From positions 1-36,739 of the forward strand of contig JANXXM010000074.1 in assembly GCA_025350645.1 (NCBI GenBank): DNA of 36,739 nt. The letters are read 5' to 3'. This DNA comes from Ferruginibacter sp. (GTDB taxonomy: Bacteria > Bacteroidota > Bacteroidia > Chitinophagales > Chitinophagaceae). A model generated the notes under the pieces. It had not been told where the DNA came from. It was given only the letters and a program-made list of their open reading frames with translations, and did no database searches. A program made the translations under genes and the position numbers. This document shows positions 16,752 through 23,147 of the stretch, piece after piece. Every line of letters begins with the position of its first letter. Position 1 is the stretch's first letter.

Positions 16752-17171
16752 TTATTTTTCTTCTTTCGGATAATCATAATTAAACATCCAATTTATTCCA
16801 AACTTATCTACCAGCATTCCAAACCTTGCTCCCCAAAAAGTATCTTGCAATTCCATTGTTATACCTCCACCTTTACTCAAATTTGTAAATGTTTTATTTA
16901 TCAAATCTAAACTATCAAAGTTTAAAGACAAATGTACTTGATTGCCACTTGTTACTTCTTTACCCGGTTGGCAATCACTTATCATAAATTGCAATTTATC
17001 TGCTTCAAACAATGCATGCATTATTCTATTTTTTGCTTCTTCTGCTATTGGCATTCCACTCTCACCAAATGTTTGCGAATGCACAATTTTACCATCTAAA
17101 GCTTTTGCATAAAAAGCCAATCCTTCTGCTCCGTTGCCATTAAAGTTTAAATATGGTGTTATTGCTTGCAT
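16752..17171 (-). CDS. VOC-superfamily protein, PhnB/glyoxalase-like
   Basis: 139 residues. MQAITPYLNFNGNGAEGLAF at the N-terminus, ALDGKIVHSQTFGE, the middle HLSLNFDS and the C-terminal WGARFGMLVDKFGINWMFNY are the pattern of PhnB-like proteins of the vicinal-oxygen-chelate fold. Members pair two beta-alpha-beta-beta-beta modules around a small-molecule pocket and often bind a metal through His/Glu. The reaction is unknown and PhnB-like names say little about function. It is the last of three accessory genes between nuoE and nuoF, 41 nt after the DUF2442 gene and 144 nt before nuoF. It is probably a metabolic or resistance-type passenger. Confidence 0.85.
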   Translation of the reverse strand: MQAITPYLNFNGNGAEGLAFYAKALDGKIVHSQTFGESGMPIAEEAKNRIMHALFEADKLQFMISDCQPGKEVTSGNQVHLSLNFDSLDLINKTFTNLSKGGGITMELQDTFWGARFGMLVDKFGINWMFNYDYPKEEK

Positions 17172-17212
17172 AAAAATGATTAACTTGTATTATTGTTTTA
17201 TTGTTATTCACT

Positions 17213-17461
17213 TTAATTAATTTTCCCTTTGTACAATTCATCAACAGGGAAAATCATATCCCAATCTTTACCCCAAACCACATTTCCATTTTCGATTTTA
17301 AATTTTTTAAAATTACTTTCTTTTTTGTACTTATTATACTGTGGATAACTGTGAAGATCTAAAAATGTACTAAAATCTACTAACTTCTTTTTATCATTAC
17401 TAAAAAGAATTTCAAGTTTATAATTTTCTACATGTTCCGCTCTAACCACAATTATATCCAT
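17213..17461 (-). CDS. Small DUF2442-type protein
   Basis: 82 residues, starting MDIIVVRAEHVENYKLEILF. The pattern 'V..a..v.ny.L.i.F.dG....dl...l' in the first half and the C-terminal NGNVVWGKDWDMIFPVDELY are typical of DUF2442 proteins. These are small beta-rich proteins frequently found next to DUF4160 genes in putative toxin-antitoxin modules. No DUF4160 partner is visible here; neighbours are a secreted protein and the VOC protein. Function unknown. Confidence 0.72.
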   Translation of the reverse strand: MDIIVVRAEHVENYKLEILFSNDKKKLVDFSTFLDLHSYPQYNKYKKESNFKKFKIENGNVVWGKDWDMIFPVDELYKGKIN

Positions 17462-17566
17462 TTTATCATATTTTTTTATTTATCAATTCGCAAGACACTT
17501 TTTTATTTAAAACAAAAAATGTTGTCCATTTATATATAATAGATGCATGATATTTTGTTATAAATT

Positions 17567-18142
17567 TTAATTATCGTTATATATTTTCACACATTCATGA
17601 TATGTAAAATAATGTAAATCACTTTGTTTTCTCTTTGATTGTTTATCAAAAAAATCAAACATTTCAACGCATTTAGGATTATCTTTTACCATATCTCTAA
17701 CTCCACCATATAGATAGACTAAAGGCCCTTTGTCTCCCTTTTGTATATATTCTGTTTTAGAAGAACTTGATCCTGTTTGACTCCATGTAACATAAGTATT
17801 AATTTTTCCTTCTGTTATTCTTAAAGCAAAATCATCCCCACTTTCGAGTTTTCTGTAGTATTTTTTTTTGAATTTTACTGCCTTTAAATTATCAAAATCA
17901 TATTTAACTTCATCAATAATAACTTCGCCTTCACCTCTTCTTTTAAAAGTATTATTTTTAAAAAGATTACACTTAGTTACATTCCCTATAATTATTTTAC
18001 CATCCATTAATTCGACATGCTCATCCTCAGGTATCGAAAATTCATGATTGTAAACACTTTGAAATTGTTTTATATCAGCTTGTTTAAACGCTGAAAGAAT
18101 TAAAAAAAAGAATACACTTGAAATTAAAATTCTAGTTTTCAT
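17567..18142 (-). CDS. Secreted protein of unknown function
   Basis: 191 residues with an N-terminal signal peptide (MKTRILISSVFFFLILSAFK, cleavage near 20-22). The mature part is Lys-rich and mostly beta in character (EHVELMDGKIIIGNVTKC, VIIDEVKYDFDNLKAVKF), and ends with several aromatic residues and two cysteines (near 158 and 184) that could form a disulfide. This beta-rich composition is common among uncharacterised Bacteroidota secreted proteins; I recognise no named family. It starts 32 nt after the nuoE stop and is followed by 105 AT-rich bases before the DUF2442 gene. It is strongly AT-rich and probably a passenger. Confidence 0.7.
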   Translation of the reverse strand: MKTRILISSVFFFLILSAFKQADIKQFQSVYNHEFSIPEDEHVELMDGKIIIGNVTKCNLFKNNTFKRRGEGEVIIDEVKYDFDNLKAVKFKKKYYRKLESGDDFALRITEGKINTYVTWSQTGSSSSKTEYIQKGDKGPLVYLYGGVRDMVKDNPKCVEMFDFFDKQSKRKQSDLHYFTYHECVKIYNDN

Positions 18143-18174
18143 ATATGTTTTTTTTATTTTAAAAATGAAAGAAA

Positions 18175-18666
18175 TTAATTTGATTTTGCTCTACACTCCT
18201 CAATTATCGAATCTACTTTTTCCTTCGTTAAATGCTCTCTATAATTTTGCCCTAGTTGCATCATTGGTGCATAGCCACAAGCTCCAAGGCATTCTACTGT
18301 TTTTAAAGTAAACATTTTATCGGCTGTTGTTTCACCTACAGCAATGTTTAATTTTTGTTTTATATAATCTGTAATATCATCGCTACCATTTATCATGCAT
18401 GGGCCTGTGTGGCATACTTCAAAAACATATTTACCTACAGGCTTTAAATTGTACATGCTGTAAAAACTTGCAACCTCATATACTTCTATAGGTTCAATAT
18501 CTAATAACGATGCCACATAATCCATCACAGGCACATCAAGCCAGCCGCCGAAAGTATCTTGCGCCAAATGCAATACAGGCAACAAAGCACTTTTTTGTTT
18601 ACCTTCAGGATAACGAGAAATTATTTCAGTTACCTCATTTATTTTATCGTCTGAAAATTTAATCAT
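18175..18666 (-). CDS. nuoE: NADH-quinone oxidoreductase subunit E, [2Fe-2S]
   Basis: 163-residue thioredoxin-fold subunit that binds cluster N1a beside NuoF. The four ligands are Cys85 and Cys90 (CHTGPC) and Cys126 and Cys130 (CLGAC). The N-terminal helical part with KQKSALLPVLHLAQDTFGGW is typical. The start ATG at 18666 is a few bases after a repeat element that separates it from nuoD, and three accessory genes separate it from nuoF. Confidence 0.97.
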   Translation of the reverse strand: MIKFSDDKINEVTEIISRYPEGKQKSALLPVLHLAQDTFGGWLDVPVMDYVASLLDIEPIEVYEVASFYSMYNLKPVGKYVFEVCHTGPCMINGSDDITDYIKQKLNIAVGETTADKMFTLKTVECLGACGYAPMMQLGQNYREHLTKEKVDSIIEECRAKSN

Positions 18667-18679
18667 TTATATATTTTTA

Positions 18680-18752
18680 TCACACAAAGTAACTAAGCTT
18701 ACAAAGTACAAAACTGTTTCTTGGTTTTCTTTGTGTTCGTTGTGTGAAACCT
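18680..18752. repeat. Complete palindromic repeat element between nuoD and nuoE
   Basis: The left arm (18680-18707, starting TCACACAAAGTAACTAAG) is 25/28 identical to the arm before nuoF. The right arm TTGTGTGAAACCT (18740-18752) is its inverted counterpart, pairing perfectly over TCACACAA/TTGTGTGA with further partial pairing inside (CTTTGTG and CACAAAG). The element fills nearly the whole 88-bp spacer. It is a small hairpin-forming intergenic repeat, MITE- or REP-like in appearance. Confidence 0.6.
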
Positions 18753-18754
18753 TT

Positions 18755-19975
18755 TTACGCATCCAGCTCCCCAGCTATCAAATTTAAACTGCTCATAGTT
18801 ATAACTGCATCGCTTAGCATTCCGCCTTTTATCAACTCCGGGTATGCCTGGTAATAAATAAAACATGGTCTGCGAAAATGAAGCCTGTAAGGTGTTCTTC
18901 CACCATCGCTTACTAAATAAAAACCCAATTCACCATTGCCGCCTTCTACAGAAGAGTAAACTTCTCCAACAGGCATTTCAGTTTCGCCCATTACTATTTT
19001 AAAATGATAAATAAGCGCTTCCATTTTAGTATACACATCCTTTTTCTCGGGCAAATAATAGGCGGGCGCATCCGCATGAAAAACATCTGCTTCTGTTCCT
19101 TTAAATTGCTGTACCTTCTGGTAAGCCTGTTTAATAATTTCTATACTTTGCCACATTTCCTGGTTGCGCACCAAAAAACGATCATAACAATCCCCTGTAC
19201 TTCCTACGGGAATGGTAAAATTAAAGTCTTGGTAACTGCTGTATGGTGTGTGTACACGCACATCATAATCTACACCGGATGCACGCAGGTTAGGACCTGT
19301 AAACCCATAGTTGAGTGCCCGCTCAGAAGATATTGGCCCGCAACCTATAGTACGATCCATAAAAATTCTATTGCGGGTAAGCAGGTTTTCAAACTCTCTT
19401 AATGTAACCGGATATTCTTTTAAAAACTTTTCTAATTTCTCAAATGCTTTAGCGGTAAAATTTCTTTCAAAACCGCCTATACGTCCAATATTTGTGGTAA
19501 GCCTGCTGCCACAAACTTCTTCATATATTTCATAAATAAGTTCCCTGTATTGCATTACATACAAAAAGCCGGTAAATGCACCACTGTCTACCCCTACAAT
19601 GGAGTTGCAAATAAGATGATCGCTTATGCGTGCCAGTTCCATAATAATTACCCGCAGATAATCTACTCTTTTTGGAAGCGTGAGCCCGAGTAATTTTTCG
19701 CAGGTTATATGCCATCCCATATTGTTAATAGGAGATGAGCAATAATTTAACCTGTCTGTAAGTGGCGTAATCTGGTAAAGCGGACGACGCTCTGCAATTT
19801 TTTCAAATGCACGGTGTATATATCCTACGGTAGAGGTAGCTTTCATTACCCGCTCACCATCCATTTCCAAAATATTTTGGAACACGCCGTGTGTTGCCGG
19901 GTGCGTAGGCCCAAGGTTAAGGGTGGTGGTTTGCTTTTCTAAACTTCCTTCCGGTAAAATGATGTGTTCACTCAT
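18755..19975 (-). CDS. nuoD: NADH-quinone oxidoreductase subunit D
   Basis: 406-residue 49-kDa subunit, related to NiFe-hydrogenase large subunits, forming the quinone site with NuoB and NuoH. LGPTHPATHGVFQNILEMDG near the N-terminus carries the His that lines the quinone pocket. VGYIHRAFEKIAE, DRLNYCSSPINNMGWH, GVDSGAFTG and RIGGFERNF follow, as do LRASGVDYDVR and ENGELGFY-type (GNGELGFYLVSDG) segments. NuoC is a separate gene, not fused. The stop lies against the repeat element at 18680-18752. Confidence 0.97.
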   Translation of the reverse strand: MSEHIILPEGSLEKQTTTLNLGPTHPATHGVFQNILEMDGERVMKATSTVGYIHRAFEKIAERRPLYQITPLTDRLNYCSSPINNMGWHITCEKLLGLTLPKRVDYLRVIIMELARISDHLICNSIVGVDSGAFTGFLYVMQYRELIYEIYEEVCGSRLTTNIGRIGGFERNFTAKAFEKLEKFLKEYPVTLREFENLLTRNRIFMDRTIGCGPISSERALNYGFTGPNLRASGVDYDVRVHTPYSSYQDFNFTIPVGSTGDCYDRFLVRNQEMWQSIEIIKQAYQKVQQFKGTEADVFHADAPAYYLPEKKDVYTKMEALIYHFKIVMGETEMPVGEVYSSVEGGNGELGFYLVSDGGRTPYRLHFRRPCFIYYQAYPELIKGGMLSDAVITMSSLNLIAGELDA

Positions 19976-19983
19976 AGAATGAT

Positions 19984-19996
19984 TGCTCGGCGAGCA
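19984..19996. promoter_or_regulatory. 13-bp palindrome 8 bases upstream of the nuoD start
   Basis: TGCTCGGCGAGCA is a perfect inverted repeat around one central base, in otherwise AT-rich sequence between the Uma2 gene and nuoD. It could be a dimeric regulator site, a small RNA structure affecting nuoD translation, or a scar. No second copy was noticed in the window. Confidence 0.35.
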
Positions 19997-20011
19997 TTTT
20001 GTTATTTAAAA

Positions 20012-20668
20012 CTAAAGTGTTTTTACAAACTCAATTCTCTTTTTTTCGTTAAAAATTGCTAGTAATGGAATATTAAATCCTTTTAATACGGAACACTCAA
20101 TTGAGCCAGTTTTTATTTTTACTATCAGTTCGTATTTTCCTTTTTGCAACAAATATTGTTCTATCACTTTTTTATTGGTACCAATAATCCAATATTCTTT
20201 TACATGGTGAAATTCGTAATCAGTAAATTTTACACCTCTGTCTTTTTTCTCCGTTGATTTACTTAATATTTCTATTACAAAATCTGGAGTAGGATAAAAT
20301 AATGTGTCGTCATTAATTTTTTTTGATGCTATTTTATTGAAGTAACTCAAGTCTGGTTCAAAATCATTTCTTGTTAATCTTATCAAAGCTTTTTCGCCTC
20401 TTACTTTTCCTAAATTATTTATAATTGCAAATGTTGAAACTATTGTTGAAAGATTTTGTTGAACCATTATATGAATATCTTTTGCAGGAGAATGAACTAT
20501 AATTTCTCCATCAATAAATTCCATTTTTTTGCTTTCATCCATTTCCTCATAAAATTGCTTTCTTTTTTTTTGCTCTTCATTCCACAATTCATTTAGCACC
20601 GAAATATAACGAGGCATTTGTGGGGAATGCACAATTTTGTCAATAATATCGTTATCTATTAAATACAA
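20012..20668 (-). CDS. Uma2-family PD-(D/E)XK endonuclease-like protein
   Basis: 218 residues. The Uma2 core is clear: RNDFEPDLSYF with Asp106, PDFVIEILS with Glu133, and RGVKFTDY with Lys147, then VKEYWII. These form the D...ExK-like active centre of restriction-type nucleases. Uma2 genes are abundant in Cyanobacteria and Bacteroidota, often in paralogous sets; their role is not settled. The usual D-P after EYWII is replaced by GTNKK. No ATG precedes Met18; homology to the sister Uma2 protein extends before Met18, so I favour the TTG at 20668. It lies 38 nt after nuoC and 36 nt before nuoD. A paralogue sits on the other side of nuoC. Confidence 0.88.
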   Translation of the reverse strand: MYLIDNDIIDKIVHSPQMPRYISVLNELWNEEQKKRKQFYEEMDESKKMEFIDGEIIVHSPAKDIHIMVQQNLSTIVSTFAIINNLGKVRGEKALIRLTRNDFEPDLSYFNKIASKKINDDTLFYPTPDFVIEILSKSTEKKDRGVKFTDYEFHHVKEYWIIGTNKKVIEQYLLQKGKYELIVKIKTGSIECSVLKGFNIPLLAIFNEKKRIEFVKTL

Positions 20669-20706
20669 CCTAAAATTTCTAAATTTTTTTTTTAATAAGA
20701 TAATTT

Positions 20707-21210
20707 TTACCTCCCGAACATCTCATCATCTTTATCTATCCTCGTTTGATCTTCTAAAGGGAATTCTTTTCTCATTGGGAAATAATCCATCTCATCTACA
20801 TTTAATATTCTGATAAGATTTGGATGACCAACAAAATTTACTCCGTAAAAATCATACGTTTCTCTTTCCATAAAATTGGCAGACATAAAAACACCTGTAG
20901 CCGTAAAAACATCTGGTTTGGTAATATCTGTAAATACTTTAAAACGAATACGAACATTATCCACAAAATTATGCAGATGATACACTATTGCCAGTTCTTC
21001 GCCCTTATTATCTGGGTAATGCACTGCCTGTAAATCTGTAAGAAAACGAAACTGCAATTCTGCATCATCAAATAAAAACTGTAATACTTTTATATTGATA
21101 TCTTTTTCTGCAACAAAAGTGAGCATGCCATAAGGTTGCTCCCAATTACTAAGATTCTCTCCAAATTTTTCAGTTAATTTTTGTTGTATAATTTCGTTGG
21201 TTAAGGCCAT
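20707..21210 (-). CDS. nuoC: NADH-quinone oxidoreductase subunit C
   Basis: 167-residue 30-kDa subunit of the peripheral arm. The family signature appears in FMERETYDFYGVNFVGHPNL followed by IRILNVDEMDYFPMRKEFPL, and the C-terminus ends DDEMFGR. The length agrees with stand-alone NuoC. It is sandwiched between two Uma2 genes: the upstream one ends 1 nt before its ATG and the downstream one starts 38 nt after its stop. Confidence 0.97.
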   Translation of the reverse strand: MALTNEIIQQKLTEKFGENLSNWEQPYGMLTFVAEKDINIKVLQFLFDDAELQFRFLTDLQAVHYPDNKGEELAIVYHLHNFVDNVRIRFKVFTDITKPDVFTATGVFMSANFMERETYDFYGVNFVGHPNLIRILNVDEMDYFPMRKEFPLEDQTRIDKDDEMFGR

Positions 21211-21211
21211 T

Positions 21212-21877
21212 TTATAACATCTGTTTTAATGCTTTTATATTTTCATTTTCATCAAAAACTGATTTAATCGGAATCTCAAATCCTTTTATTGCATTTGATA
21301 TAATATGACCTGAATTACTTTTTGTACGCAACTCATAAGTTTTGTTTTCATTTAAAAGATACTGTTCAATTTCTTCTTTATCAGGGTCAATAATCCAGTA
21401 TTCAGTTACTCCATGATTTGCATAATCTTCAAATTTTACACCTCTATCATATTTTTGAGTACTCTCACTAAGTACCTCTACCACAAAATTTGGAGCGGGG
21501 TGCAACATTGTATTTTTTTCAAAAGTTTTTACTTTTTCTGTATCAAAAAAAACAATATCAGGTTCAAAATCATTTCTGGTAAGGTGTATAAGCACTTTTT
21601 CTGTTGCCACTTCACCTAATTTATTTATAGAAACAAAGTATTTCAGTAAGCCATATAAATTTCCAACAATTAAATAATGCTTTCTTTTTGCAGGAGAATT
21701 TAAAACGATTTTGCCTTCTATAAATTCTGCTTTTGTACAATCATCTAAATTTTCTAAAAAATCTTTTCGTTTTTTATTTTCTTCCTGTAAAAAAAACAAT
21801 AACTCATCCACCACTTCATGCAAGTTAGGTGCATGCTTTAGTTCGTTGATTCTAATATGGTCTATTGTAAGTGGCAT
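21212..21877 (-). CDS. Uma2-family PD-(D/E)XK endonuclease-like protein (second copy)
   Basis: 221 residues, a clear paralogue of the Uma2 protein after nuoC. Shared features include NKKRKDF, KAEFIEGKIVLNSPAK, LTRNDFEPDIVFFD (Asp107), NFVVEVLSEST (Glu134), YDRGVKFEDY (Lys148) and GVTEYWIIDPDKEEIEQYLL. All three catalytic positions of the fold are kept, so it may be active. The ATG at 21877 follows the nuoB TAA with no base between, and its stop is 1 nt before nuoC. Such tight fit implies translational coupling and no independent promoter. Confidence 0.9.
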   Translation of the reverse strand: MPLTIDHIRINELKHAPNLHEVVDELLFFLQEENKKRKDFLENLDDCTKAEFIEGKIVLNSPAKRKHYLIVGNLYGLLKYFVSINKLGEVATEKVLIHLTRNDFEPDIVFFDTEKVKTFEKNTMLHPAPNFVVEVLSESTQKYDRGVKFEDYANHGVTEYWIIDPDKEEIEQYLLNENKTYELRTKSNSGHIISNAIKGFEIPIKSVFDENENIKALKQML

Positions 21878-22438
21878 TTATTGTATTCCGTAACTATTCA
21901 TTAAATCTTTGTATTGGACACTTGTTCTTCTTCTTAATCCCTCTGCATGTACCAGTTCCTGTATTTTCATAAAGCCATCTAAAATAGCTTCAGGGCGTGG
22001 AGGGCAACCAGGCACATACACATCTACAGGTATAACTTGGTCGATACCCTGCATAACTGAATAAGTATCAAAAATACCACCGCTGCTTGCACATGCTCCT
22101 ACAGCTATTACCCAACGTGGTTCTGCCATTTGCAAGTAAACCTGTTTTAAAATTGGTCCCATTTTCTTGGAGATGGTTCCCATTACCATTAATAGATCGC
22201 ACTGGCGTGGAGAAAAACTCATTCGCTCGCTGCCAAACCTTGCTATATCGTAATGGCTTGCGGCGGTAGCCATAAACTCAATACCACAGCAGCTTGTAGC
22301 AAAGGGAAGTGGCCATATAGAATTTTTACGGGCAAGCCCTACTACTTTTTCAAAGTTAGTTGCCATAAATCCTTCGCCCATATATCCTTCAGGTATACCG
22401 GCAAATTTTACTGTATTATTATATTGTACTGGACGCAT
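21878..22438 (-). CDS. nuoB: NADH-quinone oxidoreductase subunit B, cluster N2
   Basis: 186 residues from the ATG at 22438 (MRPVQYNNTV); a TTG five codons upstream is the only longer option. NuoB holds cluster N2, the last iron-sulfur centre before quinone. Ligands are the tandem cysteines in TSCCGIEFMA, the Cys of VGACASSGG and the Cys of VPGCPPRPE. The stretch FGSERMSFSPRQCDLLMVMG is typical. Its TAA is immediately followed by the ATG of the Uma2 gene. Confidence 0.97.
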   Translation of the reverse strand: MRPVQYNNTVKFAGIPEGYMGEGFMATNFEKVVGLARKNSIWPLPFATSCCGIEFMATAASHYDIARFGSERMSFSPRQCDLLMVMGTISKKMGPILKQVYLQMAEPRWVIAVGACASSGGIFDTYSVMQGIDQVIPVDVYVPGCPPRPEAILDGFMKIQELVHAEGLRRRTSVQYKDLMNSYGIQ

Positions 22439-22499
22439 GTTATGAATGTGCAAATAAGAAAATGGGCAAATGTGTAAAATCTACACAACCCAATTTACA

Positions 22500-22605
22500 A
22501 ATAGCTATTTTTATTTTAATTATTTAATCCTTCTGTTCTAAAAAACTCCGAATTACTCTATTTGCAAATTTGCATATTTGCATATTTTCATGTTTACAGA
22601 TTTTC
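22500..22605. repeat. AT-rich spacer between nuoA and nuoB with short tandem ATTTGCAT units
   Basis: At 22559-22584 three near-copies of ATTTGCAT stand in tandem (TTTGCAAATTTGCATATTTG and onward). The rest of the 167-bp spacer is A/T-rich without a gene. TTTGCAAA is itself palindromic. No terminator is seen. Confidence 0.45.
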
Positions 22606-23016
22606 TTACTCCTCCCACCTCATTGCACCTTTTTTAAAAATATAAATGAACCCTGCTAAAAATGAACCTACAAATAATATAACTGCTAAAAAAGTATGCC
22701 ATCCCATTGCAGGATCCTTTGCAAAATCTCTGAAATTAACTGCATAAGGGTAAAAGAAAATAACTTCCACATCAAACAAAACAAATAGGATAGCTATCAA
22801 AAAATATTTGATGGCCATCGGTTGTCTTGCGTTTCCTTTGATTTCTATACCGCTTTCAAAATTAGCAAGCTTATCATCTGTTTTTCTTTTAGGGCCAAAT
22901 TTGCTGGATGCAATAATCATCGTTGCCACAAACCCTGCAGCAAATAGCAACTGCAATACAATAGGAAGATAATTTATAGTGCCATTCTCAACTATCCTGA
23001 GGAAGAAAAAATGCAT
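22606..23016 (-). CDS. nuoA: NADH-quinone oxidoreductase subunit A
   Basis: 136 residues from the only ATG start (23016); the frame is open to a TTG at 23073 but that would place the start upstream of the promoter. Three membrane helices are seen. FESGIEIKGNARQP matches the cytoplasmic loop E-S-G-x-(x)-P region of the family, followed by KYFLIAILFVLFDVEVIFFYPYA with the conserved acidic residues. First gene of the operon, 21 nt downstream of a consensus minus-7 element. Confidence 0.96.
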   Translation of the reverse strand: MHFFFLRIVENGTINYLPIVLQLLFAAGFVATMIIASSKFGPKRKTDDKLANFESGIEIKGNARQPMAIKYFLIAILFVLFDVEVIFFYPYAVNFRDFAKDPAMGWHTFLAVILFVGSFLAGFIYIFKKGAMRWEE

Positions 23017-23037
23017 ATTTTTTACTGTTATATTGTA

Positions 23038-23067
23038 CAAATTTAAGCCAGACAGCGCAATATTCAA
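23038..23067 (-). promoter_or_regulatory. Promoter of the nuo operon
   Basis: On the minus strand TAAATTTG (23045-23038) is a full match to the Bacteroidota TAnnTTTG minus-7 element, and TTG (23067-23065) lies exactly 19 bases upstream as a minus-33 element. The nuoA ATG is 21 nt downstream. This is the clearest promoter seen for the 20-kb cluster. Confidence 0.7.
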
Positions 23068-23091
23068 TCGCAAGTTTCAAAATTGTCTGAA

Positions 23092-23126
23092 TAAAAAAAA
23101 GTCCGGTAATGGGTAGCCGGACTTTT
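23092..23126 (-). terminator. Intrinsic terminator of the TPR-protein transcript
   Basis: Perfect 10-bp inverted repeat: AAAAGTCCGG (23097-23106) with CCGGACTTTT (23117-23126) around a 10-base loop. On the minus strand the stem is followed by an eight-T run. It is 22 nt past the stop of the TPR gene and insulates the nuo promoter from it. Confidence 0.88.
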
Positions 23127-23147
23127 AATACTAATTTTTTTTAGACG

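Noticed and set aside
22559..22584. Short tandem ATTTGCAT units as a CRISPR-like array
   Set aside because: Units are only 8-10 bp, directly adjacent and without unique spacers.
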